Assembly: GCA_029204225.1 (NCBI GenBank)
Contig: CM055096.1
Coordinates: forward strand, 34,046,571 to 34,110,570
From: Diphasiastrum complanatum
Taxonomy: Eukaryota; Streptophyta; Lycopodiopsida; Lycopodiales; Lycopodiaceae
DNA length: 64,000 nucleotides
Reading direction: 5' to 3'
Shown here piece after piece: positions 51,056-61,669 of this stretch (position 1 is the stretch's first letter; every line of letters begins with the position of its first letter). A program made the position numbers and the translations under genes. Under the pieces are notes generated by a model that saw only the letters and a list, made by a program, of their open reading frames with translations, did not search any database and was not told where the DNA came from.

Positions 51056-54000
51056 TTAATCCAGCCGCACCCAGGCGTTATTTATCAGACCTGCATCTTT
51101 TATTTCTTTTCTTATATTTGCTACCTCATCCCTCCTGCCGGCTGCCGCATAGATGTTTGATAGCAGCACATAAGCTCCACTATTTTCTGGTTCCAACTTC
51201 ACAAGAGAGTCAAAGGCACGTCTTCCTATTTCCACACTGCCATGGTTTCTGGCGGCACCAAGCAAAGTCGTCCAAACCACAGCATCAGGCTGGATTGGCA
51301 TTTTGTTAATGAGGTCCTCAGCATCAGCCAGGCGCCCTGCACGGCCCAGAAGGTCAACTATACAGGTATAGTGATCCACAGTTGGTGTAATACCGGGATC
51401 CTTACATATGGAATCAAAGAGCCGAAGAGCTTCATCTATTAGGCCAGAATGGCTGCATGCAGACAAAACACTGACATACGTGACCTCATTAGCCTTCATG
51501 CCTTCCCTTTGCATTTGCTCCAACAGTGTGAGAGCCTCCTTGCCAAGCCCTTGGAGTGCGGATCCTGCAATCATTGCATTCCATGCCACCACATCTCGTT
51601 CATGTATGTTGTTGAACACTTCAAATGCGTCCTCCATGCACCCGCTTTTTGCATACATGTCAACGAGGGCACTACCCACAATCACATCCGACTCAAAGCC
51701 ACTTCTTCTGATGTGAGAATGGAGCTGCCTTCCCTGCTCCAGTGCTGCAATGCTGGCACATGCTTTTAGGAGAACAACATATGTGACATTGTCTGGCTGC
51801 ACACCTTCCTGTTTCATTTGCTCATACAGAACAAGGGCGTCCTTTCCAAGGCCTCGCTGTGCATATCCTGCCATCATCGCATTCCAAGAAACCACATCTC
51901 GTTCGCTCATGCTGTTGAATAATTGAACTGCATCTTCTATTTGCCCACATTTGGCATACATGTCAACAAGGGCACTGCCCACAACCACGTGCGACTCAAA
52001 GCCATCTCTGATGATTTGGGAATGGAGTAGCTTGCCCTGCTCCAGGGCCGCAATGCTGGCACATGCTTTTAGGAGAACAACATATGTGACATTGTCTGGC
52101 TGCACACATTCCTGTCTCATTTGCTCATGAAGAGCAACAGCCTCCTTGACAAGCCCTTGCTGGACATATCCCGCAATCATCGCATTCCAAGAAACCACAT
52201 CTCGTTTGCTCATTTTGTTGAATAGTTGACGTGCATCTTCTATTTGCCCACATTTAGCATACATATCAACCAGCGTGTTCCCTACAATCACATCCGACTC
52301 AAAGCCACTTCTGATGATGTGGGAATGGAGCTGTTTGCCCTGTTCCAAAGCTGCAATACTGGCACATGCTTTTAGGACAATAACACATGCAACCTTGTCC
52401 GGTACAATGCCTGTCCGCTGCATTTGCTGAAATAAATGAATAGCCTCCTTACCTTGTCCATGATCGGCATATGCTGAGATGATAGCAGTCCATGAAAACA
52501 CATTGTGTTTAGGCATTGTGTCAAATACTTCACGTGCATCCAACAAACCACCGCACTTGGCATACATGTCAACAAGGGTGTTTCCCAGGACAATGTCTGA
52601 ATCAAGTCCACTTTGAGCTATGAGGGCATGCACTCTCTTGCCCTTGCCCAGGGATTTCCTTCTGGTGCACCCCTTCAAAAGCGAAGTATAGGTGTTGATT
52701 GGAACTTGCATATTTTGCTTAACCATAAGCTCCACTGTATGCAGTGCCTCTTCCAATCGCCCATCCTGACAAAGTTTTCTCACATTCACACCGTTGCTCA
52801 AAGAATCAGGTGCCCTGCAAGATAGATATAACAAGTATAAAGAAATATGAAAAAGAGTGCATTTTGAAAGACCAACAACAAAGAAGACATCACGTACTCT
52901 CAGCTTAAAGCTCGACACTCTAGATTAGAACCATACCCTGACCTTAATTCACCAGCAGATTGTATATGACGCAATGGCGCAGTGGCCAGCCTTGCTTTAA
53001 CCCAGCGCGGGTTCAGCCAACCTTCAATCCATAGGCCATCATGTGTACTCTTATGTTTGAAGTCCGGGTACTTGGAACTTTTCTGCATAACAGTACATAG
53101 ATCGGCAGACATAGCTTCAAATTAGGAACATGAGAACAATAACCAATCAGCCTTAGCACCGTGCAGAATCTTTTCAGAGGCACAAGTCCAAAGTCATTAG
53201 CTGAAGAAACTGAAGCTGGAAATAAGTCCAAAATCATCCCCACACCTCACTCTATAAGTTATCTTCGATGGGCATTAAGATGGACAGCCACACCTTAATA
53301 AGTCTGTTGTCCCACCATTGTGACGGATCTGAGAAAAACTCCTGCCAGAGCTGTTCCATTCTAACTATGCCTGCATGCGTGAAGCCAGCATTCATCAAAA
53401 CTTTTGAAAAGTTTGATTGAAGGATGTTGATGTTGCCTTGATTATTTCTGCAAATTCATCTCTCAGGAGATACTGGTGAAGAAAAAGAAAAACTATGCAA
53501 TGAAAAAATAGAAGCATACCAGATATTTCAGGTGTTGAAACACCGGACTGCCCCGGTTCCTGACCTCGTGCCATGGCAGCAAGCATGGTATGTACACAAG
53601 GAGGATTGAACCTATTGTCAATCCATAGTGCCTTCTTTGAAGTCTTATGTTTGAAGTCGGGAAATCTTGGATTTTTCTGAAAAGGAATGCGAATGCAAGC
53701 TGAGCAGGCATGGCTTCAACCAAATCTACTATAACGATCAGAACTTTTGGAATAGAGTAAAGTGCAAGCAGCAAAGCTTCACAAAGTAATGATCACAATT
53801 CTTGGACAAGTCGATTGCAACCATCAGAGAAAGCCTGGACCTTGAACACCCAAATCCCAACAAGTTAACGGAACAAGTCACTGAAGAAATATGAGGACTG
53901 CAATCGCTCCTTTGAATGAATAAATGCCATAGGGTACTGGCAGTATCACCTTGTCACTCCTATTGTCCCACCACTGTGAAGGATCTGAGAAGAACTCATC

Positions 54001-55064
54001 CCAAAGTTGTTTTGTTCTGGATGCCTGGCCTGCAATGAATGATGTAAAAAATCAGAATCTGATGGAATTGGTGGGAGTCAGTCGAAGTGATTGGGGAACG
54101 GGTGAAAGTGACAAAGGCCTACATACCCGAGGAGATTTGGCTTGCTGACGACGAAGAAGAAGAAGATGATGATGATGAGGATGATGATGGCTGCTGTGGA
54201 TCTTGTTGTATGATGAGAGTAGCAAGCTTTTCTTGTAGCCAAGAGGGGCTGAACTCATCATCAATCCATAATGCCATCTTTGTAGTTTTATGTTTGAAGT
54301 CTGGGGCTTCAGAATTTCCCTACAAAACGAGCATCAAGCCAAGCTAGAATGAGAGCCATGCTTCTAAGCATCTTTCAAAAAAGCGTGTAATAATTGCAAT
54401 TGCATTCTTGGAGAAAACAGAACTCTAAGCAAACTATATTTTTCAGTGCAGCCTGGATTACCTTATCAAATCTTTTGTCCCACCACTGCGAAGGATCAGA
54501 GAAGAACTGCTGCCACAGCAATTCTACATCGGCTGCTTCGCCTGCGAGCCCATGGTCAGTCAACCCAGCACATCAAAACAGATTAACACAATATTCACGC
54601 ACATTATTAGTTCGCCACACCCAGCTAACTTCCAACAGAAGAAGAAGCAGCAGCAGCAACAAAAATGAAACGCAGAGCAGAACTGAACTCTCACGTTCTT
54701 CCTCCAGGGTGCTTGCCATCGAACGTTCTGCCGCCATGGGAGGACGGCGCCTGGAAGGTGGAATAGGAGGAGAGGATGAAAGAACATGCTCATCTGTTCT
54801 AATTGGGGTGATTTTGAGGGAGGAGCACGAAAGGAATGAAATTTTAGGAAGAGGATGAAAACGAAGATCAGAATAGAAGAAGAAGTGCTGATCGATTGGG
54901 CTGCAGCAAAGACCCCTTCCTCCTCCCCTTCCTCCTCCTCCTCCACCAGTCTTCATGCCTCCTGCTGGCTTGTAAATCACAGAATTTATGGATCCACTTT
55001 CCTGATCAGCTACTGCCCACCTGACCTTGCAGCACCAGCAGCATGATCTTCTGTAAGTGGTCAA
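51056..55064 (-). CDS. PDF-motif (OSB-type) / PPR fusion protein, eight exons
   Basis: Exons (plus coordinates, transcribed right to left): 54695-54737, 54462-54541, 54127-54319, 53950-54029, 53520-53676, 53294-53370, 52937-53082 and 51056-52814. All junctions are GT/AG and all phases join. The first ATG shown is 54737 (844 residues). The exon is open in frame up to an ATG at 55064 (953 residues), adding an Arg/Ser-rich leader that could be an organelle transit peptide. Three PDF motifs, each split over two exons, read DPSQWWDKR/SEAPDFKHK, DPSQWWDNR/NPRFPDFKHK and DPSQWWDNR/SKYPDFKHK. These are the DNA-binding module of plant organellar OSB proteins, here without the SSB fold. Exon 8 is a PLS-class PPR tract with repeated LLKACASIAALEQGK and MYAKCG blocks (101-residue unit nearly identical at 51.75 and 52.05 kb), then an E domain. 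Role inferred: organellar nucleic-acid binding. Confidence 0.85.
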
Positions 55065-55099
55065 GCTGCTGAAGAAGAATCACACAAGAAGAAGGATAG

Positions 55100-55541
55100 C
55101 ATAAAAAAGAGCTTGCCACACAATGGTTGTTGCTTAATATGTTGATTGGTTTTGTCACACTATGTATGCTTCTTGGTTTTCAAGGGAACTCTTGAACTTG
55201 GGATCTAAGAAACTTTACATGCCAAGCTAAGTTAGGTAGTTCAACCAAGGAACCCCCTTGGGTGGTTTTGTCACATTGGCATGGTACTAAATTGGAGGTT
55301 AATCTTTAGTGCACTTGGATGAAATGAAATTAATGGTTTTGCAAAAGAGTCTTGAAAATGCCTTAGCAGGAAAGAAATATTACTGTTTGCTCTCAACAAT
55401 TACAATAGATAGCTACTTATTGCAATTTAGAATAAAAAATCATGAGTTATTGATGGTTGTATAAGATGTTACCTTTGTGCTCTTTTTCAAAATCTGACAC
55501 AAATACATGAGTATCAATGTGATTCATCTTGCGTGTGACAA
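55100..55541 (+). repeat. Possible Copia LTR end before a primer-binding site
   Basis: Sequence ending CGTGTGACA lies before ATTGGTATCAGAGCC, as in many plant Copia elements. The LTR start was not found and the sequence does not match the LTR-like region at 58.3 kb by eye. It directly adjoins the N-terminal exon of the PDF-PPR gene. Confidence 0.4.
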
Positions 55542-55542
55542 T

Positions 55543-55555
55543 TGGTATCAGAGCC
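55543..55555 (+). other. Copia primer-binding site
   Basis: TGGTATCAGAGCC, initiator tRNA-Met type. Confidence 0.75.
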
Positions 55556-55560
55556 TCGTT

Positions 55561-56150
55561 CTAGAGAGAAAAAGTGTGAAAATCTTCAGACAGGCTCTGC
55601 ATGTTTAGATGATACATTCTCCTATGCCAGAGCTGGTCTTCATTTTTTGATGCATTTAATATGCTATCAGAGTTACTGATTATTTTGGCCTGGTAGAGGT
55701 TTCCTTCTCTACATCCGACTGTCAGCAACTTGTTTGTCGTCTTCTCGATCATGTGGCATGTGTTGTCATCGAATAAAACTCGAATGCCAAGATCTGCCAT
55801 CTTGGAGACTGATAGCAGGTCTTTTCTAAGTGAGGGCACATAGAGTGCTCCTGGCAGCTCTACTTGGCCTGACAGTGTTCGCAACTGTAAAGTGCCGATG
55901 CCTTTGACATCGTATTTGCTCCCATCACCTAGAATCACTGCTCTATTGTTTTCAAGCTCTCTGAAGTCGATCAAGATCTTCTTGTTGCAGGTGATGTGTG
56001 ATGTTGCTCCTGAATCAATGACCACATCGTAGTCGTGTTCAGTGTAGCTGGTTGAAGCTTCATCGAGTACCGTGAAGGCTTCGTCACCTCTATCGACATC
56101 CTTGGATGACTCTACAACATTAGCTTTTTCAGTTTTGTTTATCCTTTTTG
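55561..56150 (-). pseudogene. Copia protease and pre-integrase segment, inverted
   Basis: The minus frame reads DVVIDSGATSHITCNKK (protease active site DSGA), LYVPSLRKDLLSVSKMADLG, then the pre-integrase segment LWHRRMYHLNMQSL. It is oriented opposite to the integrase and reverse transcriptase that start at about 56155, and to the primer-binding site at 55543. The frame itself is intact over about 200 codons. Confidence 0.88.
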
Positions 56151-56154
56151 GGTT

Positions 56155-58300
56155 GAATCTGCAATACACACCAGAATACAATGGTGTCGCAAAAAGAAGA
56201 AATAGAATGCTAGTCGAAGGAGCCAGATGCATGATGGCACAAGCTCAATTGCCAAGTCAATTCTGGGCTGAGGCAATAGTTGTAGTACACCTGCAGAACA
56301 GATCCACAACGACAACATTAGAAGATAAGACGTTGTATGAAATGTGGACAAGTAGAAAGCCTGATCTATCATACGTACGCGTGTTTGGATGTGCAGTGTA
56401 CAAGCACATTCCAAAAGAAAAAAGAAGCAAGTTCGATGATAAATCAGAACAAACCATCATGGTCGGGTACTCGAACGGAACACAAGTGTACAGACTTTAC
56501 GATCCAACCATGAAAAAGGTTGTTTCGAACAGAGATGTGAAGTTTGATGAGTCCACATTCCCTGGACTGAAAGACGAAAGAGGCCATGAGACCTTCACAT
56601 TGCTGCCAATTCAAGAGAGAGATTGAGGACAGTCGTCAAATCAGAATGCAAAGCCATAGACTCCAAAGCAGCAGGAAGCGGAAGATCAAATCCACGAACA
56701 AGAAACGTTCGAGCAGCGACGAAATGAACCTAGAAGGTCAACAAAAAAGAAAAGACCTCCAGACCGTTACTCTGACAATCTTCAGTGGAGCAAAGACACA
56801 CAGTTCGAGTACTACAGCTTCACTGAAGAGCCAGCAACGTATCAAGAAGCCATCCAGAGTCCAGAAGGAGAATTCTGGAAGCAGGCAATGTCAGAGGAGA
56901 TCGAGTCGATGAGGCGAAACGAGGCATGGACACTAGAGCCACTGCCTAAAAAAACAGAAAAATAGTCGACTGCAAGTGGGTATACAAGAAAAAGATGAAA
57001 TCAGACAGCACCATTGGCCGCTACAAAGCAAGGCTTGTCCTGAAGGGCTACACACAGAGATATGGTGTTGATTATTTTGACACATATTTGTCGATGGTCA
57101 AGATGACAAGCATACGACTACTCGCATACGCCACACAGCACAATCTGGAAATTCACCAGATTGACATGAAAATAGCCTTTCTCCACGGAGATCTAGAGGA
57201 GGAAATCTTCATGAAGCAGCTTGAAGGTTTTGAAGACCTCAACAATCAAAAAGCTTGGTATAAGAAGCTCAATGTCTTCTGAAGTCTCTAGACTTCAATC
57301 CTACATTAAAAGAGTAGGAAAAGATTTTGTGATACTGACTATGTTCGTGGATGATTTCTTAATGATAGGAAATTCCTTGATGCTGATCAAAGACACGAAG
57401 AGTCAGATTTCTCAAAGTTATGAAATCACAAATCTTGGAGAAGGAACGAAATGCCTCAAGCTAGAGATCATAAGAGATCGAATAAAGGGCGAAATGCATT
57501 TGAGTTAGTCAGAATACGCCAGAAAGGTGCTCAAGCAGTACTACATGATGGACTGCAAAGAAAAGCCCCAATGATAGTTGGAGCCAAGCTCACGAAGCAA
57601 GATTTCCCAAAAACGGAAGGCAAAGAACAGAAGATAGAAGGTATACCCTTAATTGGTAGTCTGATGTATCTCACAATTTGTATCAGACCCGATCTAGCCT
57701 TCTTTGTTTACGCCTTGAGCCAATTCTCTTCCAACCTTGGCCTGGCACATTGGCAAATGGCAAAACAAATCTTACAGTATCTAAAGGGTACCCAGAATAT
57801 GGGATTAACCTACAGAGCTCAAAATAAAAAAAAAAGGATTCGAGCTGCACCACAACAGTGATGCAAGCTGGGCGAGCTGCAAAGATGACAACAAGTCCAT
57901 AACTGGAGGATGTACCATAGCGTGTAGAGCTGCAATCAACTAGATATGCAAATGTCTCAATCCTCTTGCAAAGCTGAATACGTCGCAGTTTCAAAGGTGG
58001 CGAATGAGGTAGTGTGGCTGCAGATGATGTTGGAAGCAATCGGGATACCACAAGAAGGACCATGTACAATGATGATGGACTCTTAGAGTGCCATTTATCT
58101 ATCCCAGAATCATGTCTTCCATTCAAAGACAAAGCACATACCTCTGTAGTACCATCACATTCGAGATTTAATCTCGAAAGGAGAGCTCCAGGTCCAGTAT
58201 ATAAAATCAGAAGACATGATTGTAGATCTGCTCACGAAGCCGCCCGACAAGCCACTCTTTGCCAAGCAAAAAAAGGCAATTGGATTAAACATGCAAAGCT
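56155..58300 (+). pseudogene. Copia integrase end, reverse transcriptase and RNase H
   Basis: Starts at YTPEYNGVAKRRNRMLVEGA (C-terminal part of the integrase core), then SYVRVFGCAVYKHIPKEKRS. Reverse transcriptase follows: KARLVLKGYTQRYGVDYFDT, HQIDMKIAFLHGDLEEEIFM and a catalytic motif FVDDFL, then RPDLAFFVYALSQFS. RNase H remains read SCKAEYVAVSKVANEVVWLQ and EDMIVDLLTKPPDKPLF. Several frameshifts and stops. The integrase core before YTPE is missing at the inversion breakpoint. Confidence 0.88.
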
Positions 58301-58318
58301 ACAAGGTTCAAGAGGGAG

Positions 58319-58990
58319 TGTCATAAATGGTGAACTCCTGCAACTTTGCCACAACGAGAAAGTCATCGAACCTTGACTCGAAGGTCGAACGATTCGCGAA
58401 AGTCAGCGTGCTTAAGGAACAAATGAAGAACGAACAATTTGCGAATCGTAAACATGCCTCCAGGACCGCAACAACAGCAAAGGGACGCAAAATGAAAAGA
58501 TACGAAAGAAACGAAAAGAATGAAAGGACACGAAAGAAATAAAAGAGAATCTTTTGCGCTGTCAGCTGGCAGCTCAACGGGCTTGGAGTCCTAGACTTCA
58601 CGCCCAACTAAAACGGGTAGCAACAACAAAGAGTAACTGATTAGTTGATTAGCATTAACTAGTCTTGTAATTCTTAGTTTTGGCTGTCTTGTAAACTCCA
58701 CGCAGTGGAGATATATAAACTATTCTCCTGAATCATAGTGTAGAATCTGAATAGATAGAAATTTTGTAAGAGATAGAGAGAGACGTAGCGAGTAGAGCAG
58801 AAAAGAAAATAATAGAAACGAAAGAGCTATGCATGAAAGTCTACCAACGAGCAGAACACAGCAAAAGAGCAGAGTGTCAGGCCGCCAATGAGCAAAACAC
58901 TGACGATCTCGCTCCCAAATCAAACTGATAATATAGTCGCTCTATTTTCGTGCATCTCCTTGTCTTGTGCCATCTGTCTTGATTGCTAGA
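58319..58990 (+). repeat. Probable 3' LTR of the Copia relic
   Basis: It follows a purine tract (CAAGAGGGAG) directly behind the RNase H end and starts TGTCATAAATGG. It contains a TATATAAAC box near 58710. The right end is not defined because no second copy was found. Confidence 0.5.
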
Positions 58991-59617
58991 ATAGAATCTG
59001 TTCTGTGATGTGCAGTTGTGTGTCTAGGTTCCTATAAAGCTTTCGCGCAAAAGAAAATTCAAAGACACAAAATCGTTCGCGACAATGAAACGAAAATGAA
59101 ACAGTTTCGCGATAGCACATAGTGAGGACTACTTGCAATTGTTGAGTGCTTGCGACATAACTCCTGATGGAATATGGAGCTTTCTCGAAAATTGTTTTTT
59201 GCCAAGTCGGCTACTCGCCCAATGATGGTAGTTTATCCAACTCCTTCCCTGCCTCTATCTCAGAGGTCTTGAACTTGATAACCCATCTAGCCCTCGATGA
59301 CTCATGCGGATGTTGATGCAAAAAGCTTTGGATCTAGTCCTCGATGGTGATCGGTTTTTTAAACAAAGGCCTGGGCTTCGATGTGGATGGACCTTCTTCT
59401 GTGGCATGGACATCTGGTATATCTTGGATTTCTGGCCCATCCAAACTTGTATACAAGCCTCCCTGGTCTTGGTGCTAAGGCGAGAATTGCGGCATCACAA
59501 GAATTGGAATCTGAGGGCCGACTTCCAATACTTGAGTGGTTGCCTTTTTGTAATCTTTTATAATGGTTTTTGCCTTTGCCAACTCAGTGGTTGTCGTACG
59601 TTTGAGCTGATCAAATT
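58991..59617. other. Non-coding, possibly the 3' end of the adjoining relic
   Basis: A minus ORF (59255-59440) and a plus ORF (59304-59645) overlap; neither is recognised. Confidence 0.4.
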
Positions 59618-61441
59618 TCAAGAAAACCCTACCAATGAAGTGTAGTAGGTTTCAACTTTCCTGAACAAGTATCTGATTTTTTCCGGTGGTGTGACTGGAC
59701 AATCAAGCACTTGGGTCTGCAGATAAGAATCACGTTCAAGAGTGGTCGCATCCAATTCACCTTGAAGACGTTCGCGTTCAAGCTCAACCATATCCAATTG
59801 ACCAACCAGTAGTAGGACTTGTTGTTTAGCATTTTGCACAACCTTGTCCACTTGATCTTGTGCGGTTGTCAATGCATCCTGAAGAGTTCCCACATAGCCT
59901 TCAAGAGCATCATCTGTTTATTGGGCCTTCTTCAGTTCAACTTTAGATTTTGCCTCATGTTGCTTGGCAGTCTTGAGCTCACGATTCAACTGAATCACTT
60001 TTTGGCTTATCAAGGTATTCTTTGTACCCAGCTCTAATATGCGCTTGTCCATGTCTTTCTTTTCATCGAGCATGGTCTGGATCACTCACGCAAGGTTTGA
60101 GACTAAACCTAATGTGTCACTAGAATCCACTTGGGTTGTAGCAGGAACAGCAGGAGTAGCACTTGTGGGAATTGTGTTGGTTTGGCTCTGGTGTCTGGCC
60201 GGTTCTTCTTCTTCAAAAACATCTTGTTCTTCAGATCCTTCTAGCACCGTGGCGTCGAACTGCTTTGGAGATGGAACAACATGAGCGACCCTAATGGTGT
60301 CTGGTGCTACGTTGGCTTGATCTTGTTGATTGATCTAAAATGAGTCATAAAAAATAGTAGAATTTTCACAGAACTGTTTGAATTCTTTTTCAGGGGATTA
60401 GATATTAAAGGGTCCTGGACTCTTGGGCATCTCAAAAATTTCATCTGGGCCCAACGGGCTGGAATCATCGAACATATCCATAAACGATTGGGTATTTGGT
60501 GAAATGACTCGGATTTGTGGGGGTGAGGTGGCTTGGGCAACTGTGATTGGAATAGTGAATCCAATGGTCACAAACTGACCTTGTGAGGAAGCAAAGGCGA
60601 GGGATGCATTAGTGGATTGGGGAATGGATATTTAAGTGTGAATTACAGTAGGGTGTGGAAGCACAGCTGAAGATGTCTACCTAGTGCAGCATTGGGACGC
60701 GGAAGGCGAGTCAAGTATGAGAACCTCATGCACATGATGTCGACTATGAGAACGGGATGCCTGGTGTGAGGATTCAGTAGGTGTGTCTTCATATACATAT
60801 AGTACGACATCAGCAACAAAACCATGGATTTTATTATCAAGGTAGGAGACGAAAAAGAGAGATAAAAGTGGGCCGACCGCAAACTATTGCTTGGTATTGC
60901 TTTCAATAGCCCATTTGAGCTCTGTCTTGAACCAGTTATAGGGAGATGTGCTCCTTCTTGAGGTTGCCAACCATCAGGAAGTTATTCAGTAGTTGTGCAG
61001 CGGCATGGATAATTGGAGCACGGATGCATTCTAACAAGTAGCCATCATTTGTCCATTATAGTTCATCAGAGGTGTCCATAAAGGATTTTATGACACTCTT
61101 GGCATGCTTATGATTGGGTGAGGGTTGTGTGCCAAAAGATATGCCTATGGCTGCAAGGGCAGCCTTCGTCACATGCACTTTGTGTGTAGCGGTCTGGTAG
61201 GTGAAATAGAACTTAGCTTTGGCCTCAATCTAGGTGCTAAAGGCCATGGTTATGAATCCCATATTAATTTTTCCAGTAAAGATGCGCTCGTGGATCCCCA
61301 TTGCGGTGAGCAAAGGCTCTAAGCAAGGTTCATCCATTGAGCCACCATGCTTGTGCTAGGGAGTATCATAATGTCCGTCTTGGTCGGAACATCATGATGA
61401 ATGACATATCGCAGAGACTGACTGGTATCAGTAGAAGACAT
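59618..61441 (-). pseudogene. Decayed ~600-codon coding region with a C-terminal coiled coil
   Basis: From an ATG at 61441 (MSSTDTSQSLRYVIHHDVPT) one can follow a coding trace to 59618 through about ten stops and a few frame shifts. Segments include KFYFTYQTATHKVHVTKAAL, IHAAAQLLNNFLMVGNLKKE, then QVDSSDTLGLVSNLA. The C terminus is heptad-rich (LELGTKNTLISQKVIQLNRE, then VDKVVQNAKQQVLLLVGQLD and LERERLQGELDATTLERDS), a coiled coil. Just upstream on the same strand lie Gypsy gag and integrase scraps, so it may be the extra 3' ORF of an Athila/Tat-type Gypsy element. The family was not recognised. Confidence 0.5.
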
Positions 61442-61669
61442 GGTGAAGAAAAGTTAAAAACTGAAGGTAATTAGCGTGAGAATGATATCAGAATGCAATA
61501 TAGAAAGGCTGGAAAGTTTTGGTCATTGGAAAATTTTTCAAGAGCTCTGCTAGCAGAAGTGAGAAATGAAATCAAATTCTGCCCTATTATAGGCTGATTT
61601 GGAGGGTCCATCAGACAATGTACTAGTTTGGCTATTCAGTTCTGGACAAAAATTCGCAGGCATATTCAG

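Noticed and set aside
52815-52918. N-terminal 35 residues of the long PPR ORF (MSSFKLRVRDVFF...)
   Set aside because: They read through the last intron. The acceptor at 52815 and donor at 52936 join exon 7 to APDSLSNG in frame.
54560-54946. Acidic/hydrophobic ORFs around the 5' exon of the PDF-PPR gene
   Set aside because: Low-complexity translations of poly-CTT/CTC tracts in other frames. Only the frame carrying MAAERSMASTLEEE joins exon 2.
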